Shown: positions 7,680 to 16,870 of the stretch, piece after piece | Position numbering within the stretch: position 1 is the first letter of the stretch | Layout: every line of letters starts with the position of its first letter | Source of the DNA: Martinezella lusitana | GTDB lineage: Bacteria > Pseudomonadota > Alphaproteobacteria > Rhizobiales > Rhizobiaceae | Assembly (NCBI RefSeq): GCF_900094565.1 | Contig: NZ_FMAF01000006.1 | Span: 183,422-247,421, forward strand | Direction: 5' to 3' | Length of the DNA: 64,000 nt | The notes under the pieces: generated by a model | What the model was told of the DNA's origin: nothing | The model's input: the letters and a program-made list of their open reading frames with translations, nothing else | Databases searched by the model: none | Program-made: the position numbers and the translations under genes

Positions 7680-7874
7680 ATGAACGCCGAAATCGTCAAT
7701 CTGCGCCAGTTCCGCAAGAAACAGGCTCGTTCCGAGAAAGAAAAGCAGGCAGAACAGAACCGCATCACGTTTGGCCGCACCAAGACGGAAAAGAACCTGA
7801 CGAAGGCGCTCAACGACAAGGCCACAAAAGAACACGAGGCCGGCCGCAGGGAGACGCTAGAAACAGACGACTGA
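7680..7874 (+). CDS. DUF4169 family small basic/charged protein
   Basis: 64-residue, highly charged cytoplasmic protein of unknown function. The family pattern is visible: an N-terminal VNLRQFRKKQAR followed by a helical segment (EKEKQAEQNRITFGRTK, then TEKNLTKALNDKA) rich in Lys, Glu and Gln. It follows sspB by about 55 bp, with GGGAAAAG before the ATG. Residues 5-15 (IVNLRQFRKKQ) match the last 11 residues of SspB (VVSLDAFRKKQ) at seven positions. Inference only: it may bind the same ClpX N-domain groove. It has no membrane segment, signal or catalytic motif. Confidence 0.8.
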   Translation: MNAEIVNLRQFRKKQARSEKEKQAEQNRITFGRTKTEKNLTKALNDKATKEHEAGRRETLETDD

Positions 7875-7980
7875 CTACTGCGCCAGAATTAAAAAACTTC
7901 CGAAATCAGTTGCTTACCCGTGCATTTTGAATCACGTTACAAATATCCCACCGTTTCCGATTTTTTTGATCGACCCGCCG

Positions 7981-8193
7981 ATGATCCGTAAACATTCCGC
8001 GACGCTGCATGGCCATCGCACGAGCTTTTCTCTTGAGGATGCCTTCTGGACAGAACTGAAGGCAATCGCCAATGTACGCGGCACGTCGCTCGCAGCGCTG
8101 ATTTCCGAAATCGACGACGGACGCGATGCAGAGAGCAACCTCTCCTCCGCGCTGCGCCTCTATGTTCTCAAGTGGCTGAAAGAACGCAACTAG
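7981..8193 (+). CDS. Ribbon-helix-helix domain protein
   Basis: 70-residue putative DNA-binding protein of the RHH type seen in rhizobia. It begins MIRKHSATLHGHRTSFSLED, where the beta strand that enters the major groove is HGHRTSFSLE, followed by two helices (FWTELKAIANVRGTSLAALI, then NLSSALRLYVLKWL). I took the ATG at 7981; an in-frame start at 7927 adds a Pro/Phe-rich leader unlike the family. No strong ribosome-binding site is visible at either. It is the last gene of the ssrA-sspB-DUF4169 group and convergent with the AsmA gene. The regulatory target is unknown. Confidence 0.75.
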   Translation: MIRKHSATLHGHRTSFSLEDAFWTELKAIANVRGTSLAALISEIDDGRDAESNLSSALRLYVLKWLKERN

Positions 8194-8250
8194 CGTCACT
8201 GCTCCAGATTACGGCATCCGGTTGAAACCAATGCCGCACAAAGCCATGCG

Positions 8251-11200
8251 CTATTGGGCGACACCGGGCAATCCGTTGAAGTTCAATGGCGTTGTCGGCT
8301 GCGGCGACTGGCCGTTGAGCGCCGGCAATTGCTGGACCTCGGCTTTGGCACGAGCTTCGGCGGCGGCCTTGGCCTTAGCCTCCTCGTCCGCTTGCTTCTG
8401 TGCCGCAGTTTGCCTCATCAAATCGCGCAGCCGGATTTCTTCGGCCCGCCGCTGCTGCTCGATGGCCGCGTCGCGCTGCCGTTGGGCTTCGCGCGCAACG
8501 GCCACGTATTTGTAAAGCGAGACCTCGCGCCGGAGCCGCTGCTTTTCGAGGACATTGGCCTGAAGGCGCTCGACGCGCCGGCGCTCGCGCTCGAAAGCGC
8601 GCAGCGACAGGAAGCTGGTGACGTCGCTCACGTCCATCGTCCGGCCGGGCGTTGCCAGCGGGCCGGCGAAATCGAGGCGCAAAGCCGGCTCGGCGCCACT
8701 CTGCGCCTCGCTTGCGGCATTCAAGTCGATGCCGAGAGAGCCGCGCATACGCTCATCCGGCAAGCTGATTTCGGCATTGCCGGAGAGCTTCGCCACATCG
8801 TTGCCGGCAACGATGTTCGTAGCACGCACGACGCCGGAGGAGATATTGAACGGTATGCTCGTGGCCGGCAGCACCGCCTCGCCATTGTTGAGCAGCGTCT
8901 GCACGATCGGCAACACCTTTTCGGCCGTGATATCGCCCTGGATCTGATCCGTCGCCGACAGCAAGGGCGGCAGGACGGACAGATTAAGGCCACGCACATG
9001 AGTCTCTCCGAGCTTGACCTCGCCCGAACCACTGGCGTTGGCTGCAAGGTCGCCCATGCTCTTGCCGCTGGCTTCGACATTCATGGCCAGGCCAAAGCGG
9101 CCGCTGGCAAGTGGCGCACCGTCACGTTGCCAGGCGACCGCGGCAAGATCGCCGTTGGCGAGGCTGAGCTTCGTTTGCATAAGTCCGGTGCCGTCGGAAT
9201 TGGCGAGCATCAGGCTGCCATTCAGCGTGCCGCCGTTCCAGCCGCCGGACAGATCGTTCAGCCGCAATTCCTCGCCCTTGTAGGCGACATTGCCGGTGAA
9301 ATTCGAAATCGGACCGAATATGCCCGGCCATACCTGCTTCGCCGAAAGCTTGATGCCGATATCGAGCCCGCTGAAAGCCGGCAATCCGAGCTTGTCCCTG
9401 GTCAGCTTGCCGGTTTTGGCGTCCGTGATCGGGCCATAGATCGCCTCGGCCAGCCAGCCGAGATCCACCTTGTCTAGCGCCAATTCCCCGGTCGCCTTTA
9501 TGTTCGGCGCCTTTCTATCGAAGGTGAGCGCGCCCGACACATTGTTGTCGGCAAACAGCCCCTTCATGCCGGAGAATACGATCTTGTCGGGGCTGACAGC
9601 GGCATTGGCCTGGAACTTGACCGGTAAGCCTGTGCCCATCTGCGGGATGCCGATGCCGTTCATGACGAAATAGGGATCGAGATCGGCGCTATCGAGCGAT
9701 AGTGCGACGTTGCCGTTGAGGAAGCTGTCGGGGCGCACGTCGACCTTGCCGTTTGCAGTGAACGAGGTCTTATCGGTCGCGAAAGTCAGCGCCGCATCGG
9801 CCGGATCTGTGCCGCTGGCGGACACTTTCAAGGTCATGCGGCCATTCGCATCGGCTTCGACCGGCAGCGGATCGAGACCGGCCTGACCGAAGAGGATCGA
9901 CGTCACGGAATTTTCGAGCGTTCCTTCCAGCGTCGTCTTGCCCTTGCCTGCGAACGCCGCCAGATCGGACATGCGGTAATCGAAATTGACGCGGCTGCCG
10001 TTGGACACGCCGGCGAGCGTCACCGTCAACGCATTGTCCTGATCGCCGCCGAGCGTCACCGCGCCGCGAAGCGCGGTGTTTCCGTACCAGGCGGCGTTGC
10101 GCACCAGACGATCCATGACAGGATGATGGGGCAGATGCTGGCGGAGCATTTCGAAGAAGGGGCCGGGATCGGCCGCCTTGAAAGTGATTTCGCCCGATCC
10201 CTTATAGCTCGCGGGCGAACCGTCGGCGCGGCCCGTCGCAGTGATCTCCGCGCCGGCGACATTGCGTACCGCAAGCTTGTCAAGCGTCAGTGCGCCATCC
10301 GCGATCGAGAACGATGTATCGACATCGTCGGCCGGCACGCCGAAGGCGACGAATTTCGCAGCCTGCAGATGAGCGGTGATCCGGTGATCAAAAAGGGATT
10401 CGCCGGCGTCCTGACCGGTGAACAGGCCGGTCAACGCTCTCAGCGCATCGAGATCGAACGCATCGCCGGTAAGATCGACGGCAAGCTTCGGCGCATCCTT
10501 GTCGTTCGGCGCCTGGCGATCGAGGCGGCCCTTGAGCGTAGCCGAACCGATGGCGATCTCCAGATTCTCGAAGCGCTGCTCTTCATGCCGCAAGCTGACG
10601 TCAGAGGAGAAGCCGGCCTGGTGCAGTTGGCGGATAGACGGATCCACGGATCCCACCAGCCAGGAGGCGAGGCCGGAGGGCTGGCTGGAGGCGACGACGA
10701 GATTGCCGATGAAATTCGGCTCGCCCTGCAGCATCAGATTGCCCCGCGCTTCGACCTGCGTGCGCCCAGGCAGCGTGCCGATCGCATGATCGATCTTCCA
10801 GCCCGTTCCCGCCGGCTCGAGATCGAGCTGCACGTCGCGAATGGTCGTGTCGCCGGCAACAATCGCGGGCAAACGGAAGGTCGCCTTACCGGGCACTTGC
10901 GGCACCGGAATTTCTGCTGCGGTCTCAATCAGGCTGTTCAAACGCTGGCGAGCCGAAACGGCCGGGTTCCGGTTGGTCTTGCCATTGGGACCCTTGCTGT
11001 TACCCAGGCGATTGACGTCGATTTGCTGGCCATCGGCGGTCAGCAGAAACTCCGGCTTGGTCCCGGTATCCAGTGTCGCCTCGCCCGTCACCACGTAGGG
11101 ATCGTCGGCAGCGCCGACTTCCAGCCTATACTCGGGAACGCGAATACGATCGTTGGTCAGCTCGAAACGGCCCTTGATGCGAGGCTGGACTTGCTGGTCG

Positions 11201-11958
11201 CCAGAATTGCCAGAACGTTTGTCGTCGACCCCGGCGTTGAACGAACCCATGTAGTCCGGTTTGCTGTTGACCAGCTTCAACTCGCCATCAAGATCGACGT
11301 TGAGCGGATGCCGGTCGGGCATCAGCCGGGTGCGAACGCGCAAAACGCCGTTGTCATCAGGCTGGCTGCTGGAAATACTGAAGTTACCGTGCTCGCCATC
11401 GAGCGCCGCATCGCCTTCGATCCGCCATGGCCCTGCCAGCGATTTCGCCGACATCTCAGCATTGAAACCGGTAATATGCCGGGTGCGGCCGGATTGCTCG
11501 TCGATGAACAGGATATCGCCATCGTCCACATGCACGCTTTCGAGCACCACCGACTTGGCGGGAATCTCTGGCTGGCTGCCGCGCATCCAATCCAATGTGC
11601 CGTCCTTTGCCAGCCGCAGGTGCACCTTCGGTTTCGACACGCGCATATCGAAGATCAGCGCTTCGCCCGAAAGAAAGGGCGCTAGCTCGGCATCCATGGA
11701 GAATTCGGCAATCTGCACCAGAGGCGTACCATCGGCCTCCTGACCAACGCGAACATCATGCAGCGTCACGGAGGGAAAAGGCAGGAGGCGCGCATCGACG
11801 GTGCCGTGAACCGTCACCTTCTTGCCGATGATACGGCTCGCCTGATCCTCGAAATTCTTACGAAAATCGGTCCAGTCTATGAAGATCGGAGCGAGCAGCG
11901 CCACGAACAGCACTACCACAAGCAATCCACCCAGAAAAACCAGGACCTTACCTAACAA
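8251..11958 (-). CDS. Large AsmA-family envelope protein
   Basis: 1235-residue protein with one N-terminal membrane anchor (about residues 3-27, VLVFLGGLLVVVLFVALLAP) and a long periplasmic part. The AsmA signature directly after the anchor is FIDWTDFRKNFEDQASRIIG, then VTVHGTVDARLLPFPSVTLHD split over two strands. Repeated beta-rich segments, including GEANFIGNL-like and ATGELALDKVDLGW blocks, fit the repeating-groove fold of AsmA/TamB/YhdP bridge proteins thought to move lipids between membranes. The last ~120 residues are an Arg/Glu/Gln/Ala-rich predicted coiled coil ending in a Pro-rich tail. Nothing is co-directional nearby, so it is probably monocistronic. Confidence 0.9.
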   Translation of the reverse strand: MLGKVLVFLGGLLVVVLFVALLAPIFIDWTDFRKNFEDQASRIIGKKVTVHGTVDARLLPFPSVTLHDVRVGQEADGTPLVQIAEFSMDAELAPFLSGEALIFDMRVSKPKVHLRLAKDGTLDWMRGSQPEIPAKSVVLESVHVDDGDILFIDEQSGRTRHITGFNAEMSAKSLAGPWRIEGDAALDGEHGNFSISSSQPDDNGVLRVRTRLMPDRHPLNVDLDGELKLVNSKPDYMGSFNAGVDDKRSGNSGDQQVQPRIKGRFELTNDRIRVPEYRLEVGAADDPYVVTGEATLDTGTKPEFLLTADGQQIDVNRLGNSKGPNGKTNRNPAVSARQRLNSLIETAAEIPVPQVPGKATFRLPAIVAGDTTIRDVQLDLEPAGTGWKIDHAIGTLPGRTQVEARGNLMLQGEPNFIGNLVVASSQPSGLASWLVGSVDPSIRQLHQAGFSSDVSLRHEEQRFENLEIAIGSATLKGRLDRQAPNDKDAPKLAVDLTGDAFDLDALRALTGLFTGQDAGESLFDHRITAHLQAAKFVAFGVPADDVDTSFSIADGALTLDKLAVRNVAGAEITATGRADGSPASYKGSGEITFKAADPGPFFEMLRQHLPHHPVMDRLVRNAAWYGNTALRGAVTLGGDQDNALTVTLAGVSNGSRVNFDYRMSDLAAFAGKGKTTLEGTLENSVTSILFGQAGLDPLPVEADANGRMTLKVSASGTDPADAALTFATDKTSFTANGKVDVRPDSFLNGNVALSLDSADLDPYFVMNGIGIPQMGTGLPVKFQANAAVSPDKIVFSGMKGLFADNNVSGALTFDRKAPNIKATGELALDKVDLGWLAEAIYGPITDAKTGKLTRDKLGLPAFSGLDIGIKLSAKQVWPGIFGPISNFTGNVAYKGEELRLNDLSGGWNGGTLNGSLMLANSDGTGLMQTKLSLANGDLAAVAWQRDGAPLASGRFGLAMNVEASGKSMGDLAANASGSGEVKLGETHVRGLNLSVLPPLLSATDQIQGDITAEKVLPIVQTLLNNGEAVLPATSIPFNISSGVVRATNIVAGNDVAKLSGNAEISLPDERMRGSLGIDLNAASEAQSGAEPALRLDFAGPLATPGRTMDVSDVTSFLSLRAFERERRRVERLQANVLEKQRLRREVSLYKYVAVAREAQRQRDAAIEQQRRAEEIRLRDLMRQTAAQKQADEEAKAKAAAEARAKAEVQQLPALNGQSPQPTTPLNFNGLPGVAQ

Positions 11959-12208
11959 TGCGCACCGTCTCCAATCTTCATTCCAAATATACGATAGACC
12001 GTAACCTATCGGAGCACATACACCACATCGCCCCGGATACGCACGTTTCTATCCGATCCCATTGCAAAATCGCATCATTTTTCCCGAACGATGCGGCGTG
12101 ATCTAGCGCATCCTGGCCGCTTTCCATGACAACGGTCAGAAAAGGGTGGCTCAAGCCTAGCGCCATTCACGCGGGTAGCAAGCCAAGATCATGGGAATGC
12201 TCCACCTT

Positions 12209-13621
12209 TCAATGCGTATGGAATATCTTACCAGGGTTGAAAATGGCATCGGGATCGAGCGCTTCCTTGATCTGTCGCATCAAATCGACGGCATCGCCGA
12301 GCTCCTGTTCAAGGAATGACATCTTGCCCTGCCCCACGCCATGCTCGCCTGTGCAGGTGCCATCCATGGCCAGTGCACGCGCATTGAGGCGGGCAACGAA
12401 AGCCTCGACCGTCGCGATACCTTCCGGGGTCTTGTCGTCGAACAGGACAAGCACATGGAAATTGCCGTCGCCGGCATGTCCGACGATCGGCGCCAACAAT
12501 CCATTCGCCTCGATATCGGCCTGGGTCTCCGCGACGCATTCGGCCAGCCGCGATATCGGCACGCAGACGTCCGTCGACAGTGCCGCCAGGTCAGGCGCAA
12601 GGGCGCGCGCTGCCCAATAGGCATCATGCCGCGCCTTCCAGAGCTTGTTGCGCTCCTCCGCATTAACAGTCCAAAGGAATTCACCACCGCCGCACTCGGC
12701 TGCGATCTCGGCGAATTGTGCCGATTGCAGCGCAACAGTCTCGTCGGTGCCGTGAAATTCGAGGAAAAGCGTGGGCTTCTCGTCAAAGGTCAGGCCGGAA
12801 TAGCGATTGCAGGCCCGAAGCTGCATGGCATCGAGCAACTCGATACGGGCAACGGGAATGCCCATCTGGATCGTCATGATGACGGCATCGCATGCCGCCT
12901 TGATATCGGGAAAGGCGCACGCGCCGCCGGCGATCTTCTGGGGAATTCCCTGCAGGCGCAACGTCACCGACGTCAGCACCCCAAGCGTTCCTTCCGCGCC
13001 GACGAACAGCCGGGTCAGATCATAGCCGGCGGACGATTTCTTGGCGCGGCGGGCGGTGCGGATTTCCTCGCCATTGGCGGTAACGACAGTCAACGCCAGC
13101 ACGTTGTCCTTCATCGTGCCGTAGCGGACCGCATTCGTGCCCGAGGCGCGAGTGGACGCCATGCCGCCGATCGAGGCATTGGCGCCGGGATCGATCGGGA
13201 AGAACAGGCCGGTGTCACGAAGATACGTGTTGAGCTCCTCGCGGGTCACGCCTGGCTCGACGGTGCAATCCAGATCCTCGGCGTTCACTTCAAGAACCCG
13301 GTTCATCCGGCTGAAATCGAGGGAAATTCCGCCTTGTGGTGCATTCACCTGCCCTTCCAGCGAAGAGCCCGTGCCGAAGGGGATGACAGGCACTTTATGC
13401 TCGGCGCAGACCTTGACGACAGCCTGCACGTCGTCGCGCGTTTCGGCGAAAACCACGCCGTCGGGAAGCTGCGCGGGAATATAGGTGGTCGTATGGGCAT
13501 GCTGGGCGCGGAAGCTTTCGCCGGTCTGGAAGCGCTCTCCGAACGTCTGCTTCAGAATGCCGAGAACGGCTGATATCCCCGCCTCGTTGCGTTTTCCCGC
13601 CTTAGCATCAGCCAGCACCAT
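12209..13621 (-). CDS. FAD-linked oxidoreductase, D-lactate dehydrogenase/glycolate oxidase GlcD type
   Basis: 470-residue flavoprotein of the vanillyl-alcohol-oxidase fold. The FAD-binding PCMH domain covers roughly residues 50-230, with VIPFGTGSSLEGQ and DPGANASIGGMASTRASG contacting the cofactor. The C-terminal cap has HAGDGNFH and GTCTGEHGVGQGK, and ends ALDPDAIFNPGKI. These motifs are those of D-lactate or D-2-hydroxyacid dehydrogenases that pass electrons to cytochrome or quinone. It lacks glcE/glcF neighbours, which favours a stand-alone D-lactate dehydrogenase over glycolate oxidase. Length is normal for LDHD-type enzymes. Substrate is inferred only. Confidence 0.88.
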   Translation of the reverse strand: MVLADAKAGKRNEAGISAVLGILKQTFGERFQTGESFRAQHAHTTTYIPAQLPDGVVFAETRDDVQAVVKVCAEHKVPVIPFGTGSSLEGQVNAPQGGISLDFSRMNRVLEVNAEDLDCTVEPGVTREELNTYLRDTGLFFPIDPGANASIGGMASTRASGTNAVRYGTMKDNVLALTVVTANGEEIRTARRAKKSSAGYDLTRLFVGAEGTLGVLTSVTLRLQGIPQKIAGGACAFPDIKAACDAVIMTIQMGIPVARIELLDAMQLRACNRYSGLTFDEKPTLFLEFHGTDETVALQSAQFAEIAAECGGGEFLWTVNAEERNKLWKARHDAYWAARALAPDLAALSTDVCVPISRLAECVAETQADIEANGLLAPIVGHAGDGNFHVLVLFDDKTPEGIATVEAFVARLNARALAMDGTCTGEHGVGQGKMSFLEQELGDAVDLMRQIKEALDPDAIFNPGKIFHTH

Positions 13622-13914
13622 CTTCCGAATCTCCCATCGCGAGCGTCAAAGGACGTTAACCTTTTGTCGGTTCTATGGGACATAGATGTGGCGGTGTCCA
13701 GCCATGAAAATGATCCACCGTTCTCGCGCCACATCGCCCCTTGCTTCTATTGCATGAGTGCCCGTTTGCAGCGCCCCGGATAGACGCGTGCAAAGAAACG
13801 CCGCGACCTTAAAATGCGTATTTTTTAGGCAAGCGCCGGCAAACTATCCATCGAAAACGAACCCCTCTCGCGAGGACACCGGCAGCCGCCTGAGATGAAC
13901 GTCGTGCCGGCGAC

Positions 13915-13930
13915 TGGCATGGGTCTTGCG
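13915..13930 (+). promoter_or_regulatory. Sigma-54 (RpoN) promoter for the amino-acid ABC operon
   Basis: TGGCATGGGTCTTGCG carries the invariant GG and GC with the correct 10-base separation and matches TGGCACG-N4-TTGCA at 10 of 12 specified bases. It lies 45-60 bases before the start codon of the substrate-binding protein, so transcription would begin around 13941. I did not find a convincing NtrC site upstream. The rest of the 13622-13974 gap shows no gene. Confidence 0.65.
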
Positions 13931-13974
13931 TTTTGCCCTCCAGCTTTCACATAGCCCGATTGGAAGGACACTCG

Positions 13975-14769
13975 ATGAAGCGCAGACAATTGCTCATGGC
14001 ACTCGGCATCGCGATGCTCGCGATGGGATCGCTTTCCGCCCCGCACACAGCCCGGGCGGATGCCTTGAGCGACATAACATCGCGCGGCACGCTCCGCGTC
14101 GCCGTTCCGCAGGACTTTCCGCCTTTCGGCAGCGTCGGCACGGATATGGCGCCGATGGGTTATGACATCGACATGGCCAACCTGATCGGCGAAAAACTTG
14201 GCGTGAAGACCGAGCTCGTGCCGGTCACCAGCGCCAACCGCATTCCCTACCTGCAGACGAACAAGGTCGATCTGGTGATTTCAAGCCTCGGCAAGAATGC
14301 CGAACGCCAGGCCGTCATCGATTTCTCCGACGCCTACGCGCCCTTCTTCAACGGGATCTTCGGCCCCGCCGACATCGCCGCCACCAAGCCGGAGGACCTT
14401 TCCAGCAAGACGATCGGCGTCACTCGTGGCGCGATCGAGGATCTGGCGCTGACGAAGGTCGCGCCGCAGGACGCGACGATCAAACGCTATGAAGACAATA
14501 ACGGCACCATCTCCGCCTTCCTCTCCGGCCAGGTGCAATTGATCGCGACGGGCAACGTCGTCGCGGCGGCAATCCTCGCCAAAAACCCGCCGAAAAAGCC
14601 CGAGATGAAATTCCTCATCACCAACTCCCCCTGCTACATCGGCTTCAACAAGAGCGAGCCGGCCCTGCAGAAAAAGGTCGATGAGATCATCGCCGCCGCC
14701 AAGGCCGATGGGACGCTGAACAAGATATCGCAGAAGTGGCTCGGTGCCGATCTTCCCGCCGGCTTCTGA
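13975..14769 (+). CDS. Amino-acid ABC transporter, periplasmic substrate-binding protein
   Basis: 264-residue polar-amino-acid-binding protein (SBP family 3). The signal peptide is residues 1-28 (MKRRQLLMALGIAMLAMGS..., with likely cleavage after ARA). The mature protein begins DALSDITSRGTLRVAVPQDF and carries MGYDIDMANLIGEKLGV, which places ligand-contacting residues in the N-terminal lobe. The C-terminus is GTLNKISQKWLGADLPAG. The start at 13975 follows GGAAGGA. It is first in a four-gene SBP-permease-permease-ATPase operon behind a sigma-54 promoter. The specific amino acid cannot be told from sequence. Confidence 0.93.
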   Translation: MKRRQLLMALGIAMLAMGSLSAPHTARADALSDITSRGTLRVAVPQDFPPFGSVGTDMAPMGYDIDMANLIGEKLGVKTELVPVTSANRIPYLQTNKVDLVISSLGKNAERQAVIDFSDAYAPFFNGIFGPADIAATKPEDLSSKTIGVTRGAIEDLALTKVAPQDATIKRYEDNNGTISAFLSGQVQLIATGNVVAAAILAKNPPKKPEMKFLITNSPCYIGFNKSEPALQKKVDEIIAAAKADGTLNKISQKWLGADLPAGF

Positions 14770-14832
14770 TCAACGCACGACGGACCGCACCACTGGCTGG
14801 CGGCGCGGTCCGTCCGAGCGAGGTATCTTCCC

Positions 14833-15504
14833 ATGCGCTATCATTTCGACTTCGGCTGGCTCGCCGAATATTACCCTGTCCTGATCAAGGGCATCCTTGT
14901 CACCCTGGAGCTGACCCTGATCGGCGCCGTGCTCGGCATCATCCTCGGCATCGCCTGCGCCTGGGCGCGCGCGCTCGGCCCACGCTGGCTCAAGCCCGTC
15001 GTTGCAACCTATGTCGAGCTGATCCGCAACACGCCTTTCCTGATCCAGCTCTTCTTCATCTTCTTCGGCCTGCCCGGCATCGGCGTCCAGATGAACGAGA
15101 TGACCGCAGCCAACCTCGCCATGGTCATCAATCTCGGCGCCTATAGCTGCGAGATCATCCGCGCAGGCATACAGGCAACGCCGCGTGGCCAGTTCGAAGC
15201 CGGCGCGAGCCTCGCGATGACGCCGTTCGAGACCTTCCGCCATGTCGTTCTCGTGCCGTCCCTGCAACGCATCTGGCCGGCGCTATCGTCGCAGGTCGTC
15301 ATCGTCATGCTCGGTTCATCGGTCGTCTCGCAAATCGCGGCAGAGGATCTGACCTTCGCGGCAAACTTCATCCAGTCACGCTCGTTCCGCGCCTTCGAAG
15401 CCTATTTCGTGTCCACGGCGATCTATCTGGGGCTGGCGATCCTGCTCCGACAGGCGCTCGCGGGCGTGGGCGCATTGATCTTTCCACGCAGGGCCAGCCG
15501 ATGA
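14833..15504 (+). CDS. Amino-acid ABC transporter permease 1
   Basis: 223-residue inner-membrane permease of the HisM/GlnP family. It has about five hydrophobic helices, with YVELIRNTPFLIQLFF near residue 60 and the ATPase-coupling EAA loop GQFEAGASLAMTPFETFRHV near 120-140. It overlaps the next permease by 4 bases (ATGA), so the two halves of the heterodimeric pore are translationally coupled. It starts 63 bp after the binding protein. Confidence 0.93.
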   Translation: MRYHFDFGWLAEYYPVLIKGILVTLELTLIGAVLGIILGIACAWARALGPRWLKPVVATYVELIRNTPFLIQLFFIFFGLPGIGVQMNEMTAANLAMVINLGAYSCEIIRAGIQATPRGQFEAGASLAMTPFETFRHVVLVPSLQRIWPALSSQVVIVMLGSSVVSQIAAEDLTFAANFIQSRSFRAFEAYFVSTAIYLGLAILLRQALAGVGALIFPRRASR

Positions 15505-16160
15505 TCCAGTTCACCACATGGGATATTCTCCGCGGCCTGCTGTTGGCCACGCGCTGGACGATACTTCTGTCGCTGGTCTCCTTTGCCGGCGGCGCCATCG
15601 TCGGCGCGATCCTGCTGTTCCTTCGCATCGGCAAGCGCAAGGCCGGTCGCATCGCCGTCGAATACTTCGTCGAGCTGTTTCAGGGCACACCGCTGCTGAT
15701 GCAGCTCTTCCTCGCCTTCTTCGGCCTTGGCCTCTTCGGCATCGACGTGCCGGCTTGGCTGGCCGCCGGCGCAGCGCTGACCCTCTGGTCGTCCGCCTTC
15801 CTCACCGAGATCTGGCGCGGCTGCGTCGAGGCCGTCGCCAAGGGGCAATGGGAAGCCTCCGCCAGCCTCGGCATGGGCTATATCCAGCAGATGCGCTATG
15901 TCATCCTGCCACAGGCGCTGCGCATCGCCGTGCCGCCGACGGTCGGCTTCTCCGTGCAGGTCGTCAAGGGCACTGCCCTCACCTCGATCATCGGCTTCGT
16001 CGAGCTGTCAAAGGCCGGCACCGTCATCACCAACGCGACCTTCCAGCCATTCACCGTCTATGGCTTCGTCGCGCTCATCTATTTTGCCCTCTGCTGGCCG
16101 CTGTCGAAAAGCAGCCAGATCCTGGAAAGGAAGCTCAATGTCGCTCATCGAGGTCACTGA
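15501..16160 (+). CDS. Amino-acid ABC transporter permease 2
   Basis: 219-residue partner permease. Same family signature: YFVELFQGTPLLMQLFLAFF near residue 55 and the EAA loop GQWEASASLGMGYIQQM near 115-130. There are about five membrane helices. Its first codon overlaps the stop of permease 1. Its last 23 bases overlap the start of the ATPase gene in another frame, a compact arrangement consistent with stoichiometric expression. Confidence 0.93.
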   Translation: MIQFTTWDILRGLLLATRWTILLSLVSFAGGAIVGAILLFLRIGKRKAGRIAVEYFVELFQGTPLLMQLFLAFFGLGLFGIDVPAWLAAGAALTLWSSAFLTEIWRGCVEAVAKGQWEASASLGMGYIQQMRYVILPQALRIAVPPTVGFSVQVVKGTALTSIIGFVELSKAGTVITNATFQPFTVYGFVALIYFALCWPLSKSSQILERKLNVAHRGH

Positions 16161-16863
16161 AGTCCGCAAAAGCTTTGGCAGCAACGAAGTCCTGAAAGGC
16201 ATCAACCTCGATGTCGAGCCGGGCGAAGTCATCGCCATCATCGGCAAGAGTGGTTCGGGAAAATCGACGCTGCTGCGCTGTATCAACGGGTTGGAGACGA
16301 TCAACGACGGCTCGATCTCTGTTGCAGGCGCGCAGCTTCTTCCAGATGATCTGCATCTGAAAGCATTACGTCTGAAGGTCGGCATGATCTTTCAGCAGTT
16401 CAATCTGTTCCCGCATCTGAGTGCCGGACGCAACGTCATGCTGTCGCAGATGGTCGTCAAGAAGATCGCCAAGGCCGAGGCGGAGGCCATGGCGCGGCGG
16501 ATGCTCGACCGCGTCGGTCTCGGGCACAAGTTCGACGCCTATCCGGACGAGCTCTCCGGCGGCCAGCAGCAGCGCGTCGCCATTGCCAGGGCGCTCGCCA
16601 TGCAGCCGATCGCGCTCCTCTGTGATGAGATCACCTCGGCCCTCGACCCGGAGCTTGTGGCTGAGGTTCTCGCCGTCGTGCGCGAGCTGGCAAGCGAAGG
16701 AATGACGCTGCTGATGGTGACGCACGAAATGAAATTCGCCCGCGACGTCTGCTCCCGCGTCGTCTTCATGCACCAGGGCCGAGTGCATGAGATCGGCCCG
16801 CCGGGCGAAGTCTTCGCCAACCCGCAGACACCGGAGCTCAAGCAGTTCCTCGGATTTCACTGA
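16138..16863 (+). CDS. Amino-acid ABC transporter ATPase
   Basis: 241-residue nucleotide-binding subunit that powers uptake through the two permeases. Motifs in order: Walker A GKSGSGKST near residue 40, Q-loop FQQFNLFPHL near 85, signature LSGGQQQR near 140, Walker B IALLCDEITSALDPE near 160, and the switch His in VTHEMKFARDV near 200. The true start is the ATG at 16138 (MSLIEVTEVRKSFG), preceded by GGAAAGGAAGC. A much longer open frame upstream is an artefact of the permease gene. It ends 7 bp from the convergent AraC regulator. Confidence 0.95.
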   Translation: MSLIEVTEVRKSFGSNEVLKGINLDVEPGEVIAIIGKSGSGKSTLLRCINGLETINDGSISVAGAQLLPDDLHLKALRLKVGMIFQQFNLFPHLSAGRNVMLSQMVVKKIAKAEAEAMARRMLDRVGLGHKFDAYPDELSGGQQQRVAIARALAMQPIALLCDEITSALDPELVAEVLAVVRELASEGMTLLMVTHEMKFARDVCSRVVFMHQGRVHEIGPPGEVFANPQTPELKQFLGFH

Positions 16864-16870
16864 GGGCCGG

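Noticed and set aside
13622..13974. NtrC or NifA enhancer sites upstream of the sigma-54 promoter
   Set aside because: No TGT-N10-ACA and no GCAC-N5-GTGC type dyad that I could find; only isolated half-like sequences.
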